Source: Candidatus Brocadia carolinensis
GTDB lineage: Bacteria > Planctomycetota > Brocadiia > Brocadiales > Brocadiaceae
Direction of reading: 5' to 3'
Assembly: GCA_002009475.1 (NCBI GenBank)
Contig: AYTS01000084.1
Coordinates: 1-34,167, forward strand
DNA: 34,167 nucleotides
This document shows positions 24,532 through 34,041 of this stretch, in pieces. The translations under genes were made by a program, and so were the position numbers. The notes under the pieces were generated by a model. That model was not told the DNA's origin, ran no database searches, and was given only the letters and a program-made list of their open reading frames with translations. Position 1 is the first letter of the stretch. Every line of letters starts with the position of its first letter.

Positions 24532-26472
24532 TCAATAACGGTTATTTTTGGGCAGGTATCGCCGTGGGGCCGTTGATTTTTAAGGGGTAAATTTTCAAAA
24601 CGGCTTGTAGTACCGATCTGGCCTATTGACGCATGCAGGGGAAACTGCGAAAATGCTTGCATGTTTCTCCGGGAAAAATCACGGACGAAAGATGGAAAGA
24701 CACACCGGTATTGGAGCGTGGTAGAGAACCGCCGGGTCAGCGGACGAAGAGTGGTACAGCAACATGTTCTCTGTTTGGGAGAACTCAATGATAACCAACG
24801 GGCGGGATGGGTTCGGACGATAGAGGCACTTTGGGGTGAAAAGACCAAGGTAAAACAACTGGCATTGTTTCCGGATGGCCGGAAAGAATTGCCGATGCTG
24901 GCCTGTGAGTTCATCCGGGTGCAGCTGGACAAAATAGCATTGTGCCGTCCCCGGCAGTGGGGAGCATGCTGGTTAGGGTTGTATGTGTGGAATCTTCTGG
25001 GACTGAGCATATTTTGGAGGGCGCGTTTGCCGTCAAGCCGCAAAGGGACAAGCTGGCTGAATATGTTGAAGGCGCTCGTCTGTTATCGGCTGATCGATCC
25101 GGGAAGCGAATTTCGTTTTCACCGAGAGTGGTATTTACGGAGCGCAATGGGAGATCTGCTGGGGGAAGATTATTCGCTGGTACAGAAGGATAAACCGTAT
25201 CGTTGTTTGGATTTGCTGCTTGAGCATCGAGACGAGCTGTTTGGGTTTTTAAAAGGGCAATGGGGCAAGCTGCTTGGAGCGAAGTACGATGTGCTGCTGT
25301 ATGATTTGACGAGCACGTATTTTGAAAGCGACCCACCGCCGGCGGGATCGAATAGTAAAAAACGTTTTGGATAGAGCCGGGACAAACGTTCGGATTGTGT
25401 TCAAGTGGTGGTGGCATTGGTGTTGACACCGAAAGGATTTCCCGTGGCCTACGAAGTATACCCCGGCAATACAAGAGACACCGCAACATTAGAGGAGTTT
25501 CTGGATCGGGGTATTCCAACGGAGGAGATGTTGGAAAAGATGCGCTCACGCGGGATTGATTGTTTGGTTGGCACTCCCAAGGGACGTTTGAGCCGTGTTG
25601 AAAAACCATTGCTCGAACAGACCTGGATGCAGGCGCGTGAGAGCGTCCGCGTGAAAATTCTCAAGCAAGAGTCGGAGTTTTATGTTTATGTGGAAAGCCA
25701 TGACCGGGTAGTCAAAGAACGTTCCATGCGTCGCCGCAGACTCAAGCGTTTGTGGAGAAGCCTGCACGAACTTCTCAATCGAAAGCACATCACTCGAGAT
25801 GATCTGCTGATGCATATTGGGGCGTTAAAGAAAGAAGCCGGGCGGGACTTTGGGCTGGTTCGTATCTCTCAGCCAAATCCGCAAGAACCGGTGAATGAGC
25901 ATACGTTCCATTTCAGTCTGGATCGTGAACGCCTGCGGCGAACGTTGCTGCGTGAGGGACGCTATCTGCTTCGTTCCAACATGCAGGCCGCTTCACCTGA
26001 AACCGTCTGGGAATCGTATCTCCTTTTGACCCGTAGAGAACAGGCATTTAAGGATTTGAAGGGATCGCTTTCCATTCGTCCCATCTGGCACCAGTTGGAA
26101 AAGAGAATTGAAGCCCATATTTTTGTTTCCTTTTTGGCTTTTTGTCTCCACACGACGTTGCGAAATCTTGCCCGGGGGCGAGCCGCAGGGCTGACGTCTG
26201 AAGCAATTTTGGAAAAACTATCGACCCTGCAAATGATTGATATTCATTTACCGACAACGGATGGCCGTCACATGGTCATGAGCCGCTGTACACAGCCAGA
26301 AAAGGATGTTTCGTTTCTTTTGGCACAATTGGGGTTATCGCTTCCAGAACAACCACCACCCAAGATTTACGCATCAGGTCAGATCGGGCTGTAGTGCCGA
26401 CCTTTTTACACGACCCCTTGAATTTACTGGCTTAGCGGTTTGCCTACCCCTCGAATTGCGAAGGTCGGGTTA
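24508..26472 (+). mobile_element. IS1634-like insertion sequence (inactive)
   Basis: The ~1.97-kb element contains a single transposase gene. Outer inverted repeats are 24508-24528 and 26452-26472: the right one, read as reverse complement, matches the left at 19 of 21 positions, sharing TTCGCAATTCG and CCGAC. Further inward lie partial inverted repeats (CCGATCTG/GACCT at 24601-24624 and 26376-26399; AAGGGGT at 24582 and 26413-26419). No clear target duplication is seen: left flank ATATC, right flank ACATA. So either the exact ends differ slightly or the flanks changed later. Confidence 0.8.
24661..26394 (+). pseudogene. DDE transposase of the IS1634-like element, with nonsense codon and deletion
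   Basis: Translation gives the family start MFLREKSRTKDGKTHRYWSV. It continues to LLYDLTSTYFES (catalytic Asp 1), DRGIPTEEMLEKM (Asp 2) and EQAFKDLKGSL (Glu), with HIFVSFLAFCLHTTLR behind it. The frame is broken by TAG at 25372-25374, in KRFG-stop-SRDKRSD. In relatives this position is Tyr (GYSRDKR), so TAT/TAC to TAG is the likely change. A second defect is seen after TLEEFL: relatives have about 16 more residues (KIEAQYG...VWVM-like) before DRG, and these are missing without loss of frame. The transposase is dead unless the stop is read through and the deletion is tolerated. Confidence 0.88.
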
Positions 26473-26704
26473 ACATAAAGGTTTTTTGTTGGTTCATGAG
26501 AAGATGCTTGACACGGAAAATATTTCTGCCCTTACAAAGAAATCACAGATTTTTTGCCTGCTTGCATGAAATAATGTTATTGTCTGATACGCATTCCTTT
26601 CAACAACGACATCCGCCTCACTCCAGTGCGGCGGAATTCCACCCTTCACCTCCCCATTCCGCCGTGCTCTTTTGGGAGGCTAAAAAATCCTTGGAAGCTG
26701 CAGC
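26473..26704. other. Spacer between IS and membrane-protein gene
   Basis: No gene with good support. An open plus-strand frame (26496-26771) is rich in His, Pro and Ser and runs into the antisense of the neighbouring gene, so it is taken as chance. Confidence 0.35.
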
Positions 26705-28012
26705 CTATCTCGAATTAATGGGAGATCGTCTCATCCTTGAAATTTCAGATTGTGTCAGTGCGCTCAGGTAATCGGCGTCAAGTCCGGTAATTTCCCAAAT
26801 CTTATAATTTAATCTTGAAGCAACCAAATATACCAGTGAATCTGCGTCTACATCAACAGCAATCCCCAACATCCCTGGAATTGAACTTGCCATCACTTCA
26901 GGGTTAGAAAATCTATATTTTGATGGCGCTGAATTCAAGGCATTAAGTACAAATTGCTGGGTTACGGTATCAGACTTATTTGAATGTAAGTCATAGACAG
27001 TTGCTAGTACCCTTGCCTTGCCATTCTTTTCAATGTACCTGAATAATTTTTCTAAATGCGATGTCATCCGATTGCAGCAAGGACCATCGTCATCAAGAGA
27101 ACTAAGCAACTCGGTGGAAAGCAACCCATTCGTATCCTTCAAAACTGCAAGAGTATATCCCGAGCTGCCGATCTGCTGCATGCCATAACTTTTGACATCA
27201 ATAACTTCTATTACTTCAAACTTCATATCAGACGGAACGTAACTTACATTGTAAAATTCGTCTTTGTAGAGTCGGGCACTCACCGAATCGATGTCCTCAA
27301 TACATTCTAAACGACGATTGATTTCCAAAGCCCTTTTTGATCCATCACAACCAACGCAATCACTGGAGTATGCCAAAGGAAGATTGAAACTTACTATCCG
27401 CCCAACATGTGGGTCGTCTTTTAAAATATTATCTCTTTGTCCGCTGTGGAGGATAAAGTAAATTGGCGAGGCAAGTATTAATAAAACTACAATTCCTACG
27501 GCCAAGCTAAGGTAGTTTTTCATCTTTATCTTTCGCTTGTTTGCCGCCAAAACCTCCGGAGATTCAGGTGCTTGGAGAAATGATGATTGCGACTGGCTGA
27601 TTGGTAATTGTCTTTGGTCTTTCAACAATCCCCGGAAATAGGCGTAGATTAAAACGATCGGCCCTAAAATGGGTAAAAGCAATACCAATGGCACGAATAC
27701 TATAAAAAGCTGAAATGCTACAATCTTAGCAGGAAACGGCAGTCGCGCTGGTGGGAGGGCAATTAAGCTTAAACTGATTAGCATAATGAAAATTCCAGTT
27801 ACTAAAACCAATTTTGAGTGCGCCCATTTTTTCCAGAAATATCCAAGAATTAAAAATAGAACAACGAAATCCAGGAGGTAAAGGAATTGCGACAAGCTGC
27901 TCAAACCAAAAATTCTGAGAACTGCTGCTATCAGGTGACCGATTAAAAGCGTAGTGCCAATTGCTATGAAAAGCAGTACGGCGATTCTTTCAATTTTTGA
28001 TAAAAGCTTCAT
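26705..28012 (-). CDS. Membrane protein of unknown function
   Basis: The 435-residue protein has four strongly hydrophobic helices in the first ~125 residues (IAVLLFIAIGTTLLIGHLI; LYLLDFVVLFLILGYF; VLVTGIFIMLISLSLIAL; FIVFVPLVLLLPILGPIVL). A short cytoplasmic linker follows, then a fifth helix near residue 170 (LSLAVGIVVLLILASPIYF). The remaining ~250 residues are soluble and contain one CxxC (SDCVGCDGSK). They look periplasmic or paryphoplasmic. I recognise no family. It stands between the dead IS and the suhB operon and reads the same way as suhB, with a ~100-nt gap. Confidence 0.6.
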   Translation of the reverse strand: MKLLSKIERIAVLLFIAIGTTLLIGHLIAAVLRIFGLSSLSQFLYLLDFVVLFLILGYFWKKWAHSKLVLVTGIFIMLISLSLIALPPARLPFPAKIVAFQLFIVFVPLVLLLPILGPIVLIYAYFRGLLKDQRQLPISQSQSSFLQAPESPEVLAANKRKIKMKNYLSLAVGIVVLLILASPIYFILHSGQRDNILKDDPHVGRIVSFNLPLAYSSDCVGCDGSKRALEINRRLECIEDIDSVSARLYKDEFYNVSYVPSDMKFEVIEVIDVKSYGMQQIGSSGYTLAVLKDTNGLLSTELLSSLDDDGPCCNRMTSHLEKLFRYIEKNGKARVLATVYDLHSNKSDTVTQQFVLNALNSAPSKYRFSNPEVMASSIPGMLGIAVDVDADSLVYLVASRLNYKIWEITGLDADYLSALTQSEISRMRRSPINSR

Positions 28013-28112
28013 ATCTAAATTCTTTAAGTGATTTTTGCAGTGCGAAATTCAGTCCTCAATAATATTCCTGAAAGATAAAAATCAACGATTGCCGTTTGTT
28101 CTTGTCTCTCTT

Positions 28113-29015
28113 TCAATCTGCCCGGTATGATTCTCGACAAAAAAAGGTGAAAAAGAGCTGAGGATGATACCGCCCGGGATGATGTCTGTTAATCCTGAAA
28201 CGTTGCCCGAATGATCTTGAGCATCTCACGCTGAACTTCCCGGGCGCAGCAATGATATTCCCGGTTTTTAAATACTGGTTTTTACCTGCGAAGTCTGTGA
28301 CCACACCGCCGGCTTCTTCTACCAGAAGTGCACCCGCAGCTATGTCCCATGGTGAGAGGGCACATTCAAAAAACCCGCCAAAGATACCTTCTGCCGTATG
28401 CGCAAGGTCGAGACATGCCGAGCCGCCTCTTCTGATGCCAGCGGCCCGCAGGAAAAGATCTTTAAATACCTTGAGATAGGGATCAATAATGTCCTTTATC
28501 CTGAAAGGAAAGCCCGTGGCGATCAAGATAGTTCTTAATGTTTCGGAAGAGGAGACATGGATACGTTTGCCATTCTTAAAAGAGCCGTGACCTCTTATTG
28601 CAGAATAGAGATTTTCTCTCAGGGGTTCGTAAATAAGACCCATTGCCAAATTTTCTTCAATCGCTAAGGCAATAGAGATGGCGAAACTCGGCAGGCCGTG
28701 GATATAGTTCATGGTGCCATCCAGGGGGTCAATGATCCACAAAAATCGGGAAGAATGCCTTTCTGCCGGGGATTCTTCCGCCATGATATCGTGGTTCGTA
28801 AAGTGTGATTTGATATGATCTTTAATAATATCCTCAGATTTTTTATCTACAATGGTCACATAATCGTTTTGGGCCTTTTCATTAATCATGGAGGTGGAGA
28901 TCTTTCCGAAGTGTTCTTTTAAAACCACCCCTGCTTTCAGGGCGGCCTCACGTGCCACGTCAAGATAGTGAGATAAATCGTCTGGGTTTGTTTTCACGTA
29001 CGGGGTTCTCTCCAT
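28113..29015 (-). CDS. suhB: Inositol monophosphatase family protein (frameshift near C-terminus)
   Basis: The family dephosphorylates inositol-1-phosphate; bacterial SuhB also binds RNA polymerase in rRNA antitermination. Metal-binding blocks are complete: MAEESPAE (Glu), WIIDPLDGTMNYIHG (two Asp) and SPWDIAAGALLVEEAGG (Asp). Length to the family end is normal up to IIAAPG. After that the open frame continues ~40 residues with an unusual R/F-rich tail. If one base is added near 28234-28243 (GGGAAGTTC), the family-like ending VQREMLKIIRATFQD appears and stops at TAA 28189-28191. The start is 10 nt after the purC stop, so it is the third gene of dnaJ/TPR-purC-suhB. Whether the frameshift is real or a sequence error is open. 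Confidence 0.88.
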   Translation of the reverse strand: MERTPYVKTNPDDLSHYLDVAREAALKAGVVLKEHFGKISTSMINEKAQNDYVTIVDKKSEDIIKDHIKSHFTNHDIMAEESPAERHSSRFLWIIDPLDGTMNYIHGLPSFAISIALAIEENLAMGLIYEPLRENLYSAIRGHGSFKNGKRIHVSSSETLRTILIATGFPFRIKDIIDPYLKVFKDLFLRAAGIRRGGSACLDLAHTAEGIFGGFFECALSPWDIAAGALLVEEAGGVVTDFAGKNQYLKTGNIIAAPGKFSVRCSRSFGQRFRINRHHPGRYHPQLFFTFFCRESYRAD

Positions 29016-29025
29016 TTGGAATAGT

Positions 29026-29931
29026 CTAAAACAGGTTTTTCCCCGTCAGGGCTTTGTAGGCATTTAGATATTTTTCAGAGGTCTTTTGGATGATTTCCGG
29101 TGGGAGTACCGGCGCTGGCGGTTTCTTGTCCCAATGGATACTCTCGAGGTAGTCACGTATAAATTGTTTGTCGTAAGAGTGCTGGGGTTTTCCTGGTTCA
29201 TAGCCGTCTCGCGGCCAGAAGCGTGATGAATCCGGCGTGAGCGCTTCATCGATGAGTATTGTTTTATTGTCGTCTGTAATGCCCCATTCAAATTTGGTAT
29301 CGCAGATGATAATGCCCCGGTCAATTGCGTAGTCGCGCGCTTTAAGATACACCTTCATGCTTTTTTCTCTCAATTCTTCCGCGAGTTTTTTCCCGACCAT
29401 GTCGATCGCTTCTGAGAAGGTTATATTTACATCGTGTCCGACAATAGCCTTGGTTGATGGGGTGAAAATAGGTTCGGGGAGCCTGTCCGATTCTTTAAGA
29501 CCGGCCGGTAGTTTTATTCCACAAATGGACTGGGTCTGTTGGTATTCTTTCCACCCGGAACCTGCCAGATAACCGCGAACGACACATTCTATGGGAACAA
29601 CCTTTACTTTTTTTACCAGCATAGAACGGCCCGTCAGGATATCCTTGTGCTGTGCTACAACAGGGTTGTTCATCTGTTCCAGGTGCGTGGTAATCAGATG
29701 GTTTTCCATGAGAGCAGAGGTATAGGTGAACCAGAATTCAGAAAGCCCCGTTAGCACCTGCCCTTTGTAAGGAATGCCGCTGGGCAGGACAACATCAAAG
29801 GCCGAGATGCGGTCCGTTGCAATAATTAATAAGGTGTTATTTATTTCATAGACATCCCGGACTTTACCGCGATTGCACAATCTGAGTTGTGGGATGTTTG
29901 TTGTGAGAAGGGGGATGATTTCTTTTTTCAT
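29026..29931 (-). CDS. purC: SAICAR synthetase
   Basis: Joins aspartate to CAIR in purine synthesis, ATP-dependent. The 301-residue protein starts RGKVRDVYEINNTLLIIATD and has RISAFDVVLPSGIPYKG, VPIECVVRGYLAGSGW, IICDTKFEWGI and LIDEALTPDSSRFWP, all hallmarks of PurC. The length is that of the long form, like the eukaryotic-type monofunctional enzymes. Its start lies 2 nt after the upstream gene's stop and its stop 10 nt before suhB. Confidence 0.96.
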   Translation of the reverse strand: MKKEIIPLLTTNIPQLRLCNRGKVRDVYEINNTLLIIATDRISAFDVVLPSGIPYKGQVLTGLSEFWFTYTSALMENHLITTHLEQMNNPVVAQHKDILTGRSMLVKKVKVVPIECVVRGYLAGSGWKEYQQTQSICGIKLPAGLKESDRLPEPIFTPSTKAIVGHDVNITFSEAIDMVGKKLAEELREKSMKVYLKARDYAIDRGIIICDTKFEWGITDDNKTILIDEALTPDSSRFWPRDGYEPGKPQHSYDKQFIRDYLESIHWDKKPPAPVLPPEIIQKTSEKYLNAYKALTGKNLF

Positions 29932-29933
29932 GG

Positions 29934-30756
29934 TTATATGGCGAAGTTTGGTATATGCTGTTTGAGTTTTGTCTTGAGTTTGCCAGCGCCTTGAAGGTTA
30001 GGCTTTAATGATAAGGCAATATTGAGGTGTTGTAAGGCTTTTTCATACTCTTTCAACTTGAGGTAACACTCGGCTATTTTTTTATGAATAAAGGCATTTT
30101 CATTTTTGTATAAATTCAGTCGTAGTACCTTTTCATAATAACCGAGGGCCTTTTCGGGGGTGGCATTACGCGCCAGATTTCGGCAATAGATGTTTCTTAT
30201 CCGTTCTTTAATTTCATGAAGCAAATGACTGCGGTCTGTGTCGCTTTTTCCCCTTTCGAGGATCCGTTCGTAAAGGATGATGGCTGTATCAAACTTTTCA
30301 AATTTTTCATATGCCTCTGCCAGGAGAAATTTACAGTCAATATAGTCCCGTTTATTTAAAGATGAAAAAAGGTCAACGCCAGTATAATTTTTTAACAGAC
30401 GTTCATAATTTTTAATGGCTTGTTCTATATGGCCGTTTAAGAGACCGGTGAAAATGATGCGGACGTATTCATGAAGATCGTCTGATGACGTTGTTGTTTC
30501 AGGTTTTTCCCTTGGTCTTTGCCTGTTATTCGTCCGTAAGAGATGCCGGTATTGTCTGTTGTAGTGTTCACGTGATGTTGAGTTGGAAAGCGTTTTATAA
30601 GCCAGGATAATAGTCTTTGTTTTGGATTCAGCCCAAAGCTTGTTTTGTCCGTGGATATCCGGGTGATATTTTTTTTATAAGGGTGCGGTAAGAACGTTTT
30701 AGTTCCTCTGTGCTTACTTCATAGTGCACCTCGAGAATGTCGTAATAATTTACCAT
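29934..30756 (-). CDS. J-domain protein with TPRs (frameshifted in the J-domain)
   Basis: From ATG 30754-30756 the first frame gives VNYYDILEVHYEVSTEELKR and SYRTLIKK, the first two helices of a DnaJ domain. At the T8 run 30669-30676 the frame shifts. Reading it as 7 gives YHPDIHGQNKLWAESKTK with the Hsp70-contacting HPD tripeptide, and then an open frame of ~240 codons to 29934. The C-terminal half carries TPR-like units (PEKALGYYEKVLRLN; YEKALQHLNIALSLKPN). J-domains stimulate Hsp70 ATPase, and here the TPR part would choose the client. The first 90 residues of the C-terminal frame lack a start codon, so a TTG at 30224 alone would miss most of it. Confidence 0.78.
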
Positions 30757-30876
30757 AAATATCTTCGTGCGCTTCCTGAGAGTACAGGGACATTGCTACT
30801 GACATAAAACCAGAATATTAACAGCTCTCTTATAGCCTGTCAATTGGTTTTGTAAAAGGGGGAAAAACGTTGTTAT

Positions 30877-32139
30877 TCATTCATAGCGCAAGGTCACTAC
30901 CGGGTCTAACCGTGCAGCCCGCAATGCCGGGTAAATGCTAAATACAACGCTGCTTACAATAGCAATGATTGCGGTAATAACAATGCTCATCGGACTTATT
31001 ACCGTGGGAATCTGATTGAAATAATAGACCTCAGGAGGAAATGGCCTCCAGCCCGTAGTATTATAGAGCACATTTTCCAGCCAGTTAATTCTTAACACAA
31101 TTGACAGCCCTGTAGCAACCCCCACGCATGCGCCCGTACTGCCAATAAGCAATCCATGCAAAAGGAAGATCGACATGATCCCCCGCGTGGTTGCGCCGAG
31201 AGCTTTGAGGATGCCAATGTCTTTGGATTTTTCAAGGACAATCATCGTAAGGATTGCAAGGATATTGAAACCTGCAACCACGAGAATAAAGAACAGGATG
31301 AGCGCCATTACGTGCCTTTCCATCATCACGGCAGTTAAAAAGGTCTTTCTTGCGTCTTCCCATGTTTGTACATAATATTCAAAGCCCAATGCTGCCTGCA
31401 GTTTATCCCGAACTTCATTCGCATATCGGTAATCGTCCAATTTTACGCTTATTCCGGAGACTGCATCCTTTCCCTTTGCTCCGGTTAACTCCTGTGCTAC
31501 CGTAAGAGGAATGTATACGTAATTTTTATCAAAGTCGTACATCCCTGATTTGAATTTTCCGACAACTTCAAATGCCTTTACGCTTATCTTGTCCCATTCT
31601 TTCAGGGTGACGAGCACAATCTGTTCGCCATTTTGGATGAAGCTGCCGGGGTCTTTTTCCGGTTCACCCGGACCAATCCTGAGTAATTCTGCGCCACCGA
31701 AGGCGCTTGCGGTATTCTTTTCTCCATGGGTTTTTAATAAGTCTTCCGGCCGGTTGCCAAAGGGTGAGATATATGACTGAAAATCGCTCACACGTGATTC
31801 CGCAAGGGGGTCAATCCCTTTAAAGTAAACAAATTCTCTTCTGTTTCTTAATTTGATGAGCGCGGGTCCTTCCACATAGGGTGCGCATGCGACAACGTGT
31901 TCAAAGGTTTTTACCTTTTCGATGACTTGTTGATGGTCCTCAAGCCCGTACATACCGCCTTTTGAAATAATAATATGTGCCAGAGTGCCCCTTATCCTGC
32001 TCCGGAGTTCATGATCGAAGCCGTTCATTACGGAAAGCACAACGATCAGGGTCATTACTCCCACAGCAACTCCGGCAATGGCAAAGAACGATATTTTCCT
32101 GCTCCGTAAATATCGCAGGCTGATGAAAAGATTGTACAT
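30877..32139 (-). CDS. Lipoprotein-releasing ABC transporter permease (LolC/LolE type)
   Basis: It extracts outer-membrane-directed lipoproteins from the inner membrane together with the ATPase LolD. The 420-residue protein has the N-terminal FtsX-like helix after ISLRYLRSRKISFFAIAGVAVGVMTL-like residues (start MYNLFISLRYLRSRK). A large periplasmic domain (residues ~45-270) follows, then three C-terminal helices. VLEKSKDIGILKALGATTRG is the coupling-helix motif. The C-terminus ends YPALRAARLDPVVTLRYE, as in LolC/E/F. It stands alone here; no lolD is adjacent. Confidence 0.92.
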   Translation of the reverse strand: MYNLFISLRYLRSRKISFFAIAGVAVGVMTLIVVLSVMNGFDHELRSRIRGTLAHIIISKGGMYGLEDHQQVIEKVKTFEHVVACAPYVEGPALIKLRNRREFVYFKGIDPLAESRVSDFQSYISPFGNRPEDLLKTHGEKNTASAFGGAELLRIGPGEPEKDPGSFIQNGEQIVLVTLKEWDKISVKAFEVVGKFKSGMYDFDKNYVYIPLTVAQELTGAKGKDAVSGISVKLDDYRYANEVRDKLQAALGFEYYVQTWEDARKTFLTAVMMERHVMALILFFILVVAGFNILAILTMIVLEKSKDIGILKALGATTRGIMSIFLLHGLLIGSTGACVGVATGLSIVLRINWLENVLYNTTGWRPFPPEVYYFNQIPTVISPMSIVITAIIAIVSSVVFSIYPALRAARLDPVVTLRYE

Positions 32140-32254
32140 AGAAAGAGGATTTACATTGTTATTTTACAGGGTTAACTATATAATCTCGAAATTCTAGCAC
32201 ATCTGAATTCTTTTAGGCAACGAAATAATAAACTTGCTGTTGTGGAGACGGTGA

Positions 32255-33409
32255 ATGCTATCATTTAAAACTGCTGGTGAGTCTCACGGGAAATGTCTGA
32301 TTGCAATAATAGAAGGATTTCCTTCCGGGGTATTGATTGAAGAATCAGTTATAAATCAGGAGTTGAAGCGCCGGCAGGGCGGAATTGGCAGGGGTGGAAG
32401 GATGCAGATCGAAGATGACCGTGTGGAAATTCTTTGTGGGATCAGGAAAAAGATAACTTTGGGAAGTCCCCTTTGTTTACAGATTAAAAATCATGATTAT
32501 AAAATTGATGAGTTGCCGGCGGTTACTCGCCCCAGACCTGGCCATGCCGATTTATCTGGTGTTATCAAGTATCATGAGCAGGACGCGCGCGTTATTTTGG
32601 AACGGGCAAGCGCAAGAGAAACTGCTGCACGTGTGGCTGCCGGTGCGGTGGCAAAGATTTTACTTTCTTGTTTTGGGATAGATGTGTTTGGCTACGTACA
32701 AGGGATTGGGGGGATAACGTCGGATAAATTTCTTCAAAAGAAAGATATGGATGTTGCGAGAATCATACGCGATAAAAGTCCTCTCTATTGCATTGATCAT
32801 GATATTGAAGGCAAAATTATTGAAAAAATCAGGCAAACCATGGAAAAGGGCGATTCCCTCGGCGGTGTTGTTGAAGTGATTGTTTATGGATTGCCGGTAG
32901 GATTGGGAAGCCATACCCAGTGGGATCTCAAATTGGATGCAAGGCTTGCCTATGCCCTGATGTCCGTTCAGGCAATTAAAGGGGTAGAGCTGGGATTGGG
33001 CTGTAATGCGGCCAATAAGTTCGGTTCCGAAGTGCATGACGAAATATTTTATGAAAAGCCAAAGGAGGGCAGGTCGTTAACGGGCGGATTCAAGAGGCTG
33101 ACAAATAATGCCGGAGGGTTAGAAGGCGGTATCAGTAATGGGGAACCGATTGTGGTGCGGGCTTACATGAAACCGATTCCAACATTGAAAAAGCCGTTAA
33201 GATCCGTGGATTTATTGACAAAAGAACCGATTACTGCCACGTATGAAAGATCTGATGTGTGTGCTGTTCCCGCTGCCGCAGTGGTGTGTGAAGCAATGGT
33301 CGCTTTTGAAATTGCCAGGGCATTCCTGGAAAAATTTGGAACTGATAGCATGGATGAGGTCAGGCGGAATTATGAAGGATATCTTTCCAGTATTTCGTTA
33401 TCGTCGTAA
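32255..33409 (+). CDS. aroC: Chorismate synthase
   Basis: It makes chorismate from EPSP with reduced FMN, the last shared step of aromatic synthesis. The 384-residue sequence has [20 protein letters not shown], the [15 protein letters not shown] signature, [27 protein letters not shown], and [20 protein letters not shown]. All three family signatures are present. GGAGACGGTGA precedes the ATG. No other aro genes lie in the window; the tRNA cluster begins 49 nt after its stop. Confidence 0.97.
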   Translation: MLSFKTAGESHGKCLIAIIEGFPSGVLIEESVINQELKRRQGGIGRGGRMQIEDDRVEILCGIRKKITLGSPLCLQIKNHDYKIDELPAVTRPRPGHADLSGVIKYHEQDARVILERASARETAARVAAGAVAKILLSCFGIDVFGYVQGIGGITSDKFLQKKDMDVARIIRDKSPLYCIDHDIEGKIIEKIRQTMEKGDSLGGVVEVIVYGLPVGLGSHTQWDLKLDARLAYALMSVQAIKGVELGLGCNAANKFGSEVHDEIFYEKPKEGRSLTGGFKRLTNNAGGLEGGISNGEPIVVRAYMKPIPTLKKPLRSVDLLTKEPITATYERSDVCAVPAAAVVCEAMVAFEIARAFLEKFGTDSMDEVRRNYEGYLSSISLSS

Positions 33410-33458
33410 ATTTCCCTTGAATAATCGTAATGATTTGATATCATACTACCCTTTCTGA

Positions 33459-33533
33459 GCTAGCGTAGCTCAACGGCGGAGCAGCGGTTTTGTAAACCGC
33501 AGGTTGTGGGTTCGAGTCCCACCGCTAGCTCCA
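33459..33533 (+). tRNA. tRNA-Thr (anticodon TGT)
   Basis: 75 nt including an encoded CCA. The acceptor stem GCTAGCG pairs with CGCTAGC. The anticodon stem GCGGT/ACCGC holds the loop TTTGTAA, so the anticodon is TGT. The T-arm carries GTTCGAG. First of four tRNAs before tuf. Confidence 0.96.
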
Positions 33534-33570
33534 TAAGGATGTTATTTTCGTTCAAGAAGGGCTTGTACAT

Positions 33571-33655
33571 GGGTGGATTCCCGAGTGGCCAAAGGGGACA
33601 GACTGTAAATCTGTTGGCATAGCCTTCGGAGGTTCGAATCCTCCTCCACCCACCA
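33571..33655 (+). tRNA. tRNA-Tyr (anticodon GTA)
   Basis: 85 nt including CCA, class II with a long variable arm. The acceptor stem GGGTGGA pairs with TCCACCC. The anticodon stem ACAGA/TCTGT holds CTGTAAA, so the anticodon is GTA. The T-arm has GTTCGAA. The Thr-Tyr-Gly-Thr-tuf order is the same as in many bacteria. Confidence 0.96.
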
Positions 33656-33689
33656 TATTTAGCAAGGCTTATAATTTTTTTTGTGTTCT

Positions 33690-33760
33690 GCGGGCGTAGC
33701 TCAATGGTAGAGCCCTAGCCTTCCAAGCTAGTCATGTGGGTTCGATTCCCATCGCCCGCT
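33690..33760 (+). tRNA. tRNA-Gly (anticodon TCC)
   Basis: 71 nt; CCA is not encoded (TTA follows), unlike its neighbours. The acceptor stem GCGGGCG pairs with CGCCCGC. The anticodon stem CTAGC/GCTAG holds CTTCCAA, giving anticodon TCC. Confidence 0.95.
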
Positions 33761-33799
33761 TTAGTTTGGCATGATAATAGAGTTATCATAAAAAATATA

Positions 33800-33828
33800 T
33801 TGACAATTGTTTTTTCATTTGCTAATAT
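33800..33828 (+). promoter_or_regulatory. Strong sigma70-type promoter for tRNA-Thr(GGT)-tuf
   Basis: TTGACA (33800-33805), 17-nt spacer, TAATAT (33823-33828). The -35 is perfect and the -10 is 5 of 6. It lies inside the tRNA cluster, between tRNA-Gly and the second tRNA-Thr, so the last tRNA and tuf can be transcribed separately from the upstream tRNAs. Confidence 0.8.
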
Positions 33829-33898
33829 GTTCGACTTCTACGCTCGCGTATCATAAAATAATGAGTGCGTCTTCCATGAGCGTCGTATTTCAATTTTT

Positions 33899-33973
33899 GC
33901 TGCTGTAGCTCAGTGGTGGAGCACGTCCTTGGTAAGGACGAGGTCATGGGTTCAAATCCCATCAGCAGCTCCA
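33899..33973 (+). tRNA. tRNA-Thr (anticodon GGT)
   Basis: 75 nt with encoded CCA. The acceptor stem GCTGCTG pairs with CAGCAGC. The anticodon stem CGTCC/GGACG holds TTGGTAA, so the anticodon is GGT. It lies 68 nt before the tuf start. Confidence 0.96.
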
Positions 33974-34041
33974 TAGAAAAATAAAATAATATAAAATTTA
34001 AAAATATAAATTAGAGACAAAATTAAGGGAGTGTCGTTGCG

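Noticed and set aside
24911..25609. Long minus-strand frame inside the IS
   Set aside because: Mirror of the transposase gene, which itself has all family motifs; high GC explains the open frame.
26496..26771. 91-codon frame next to the IS
   Set aside because: Overlaps the antisense of the membrane-protein gene and has a low-complexity His/Pro/Ser make-up.
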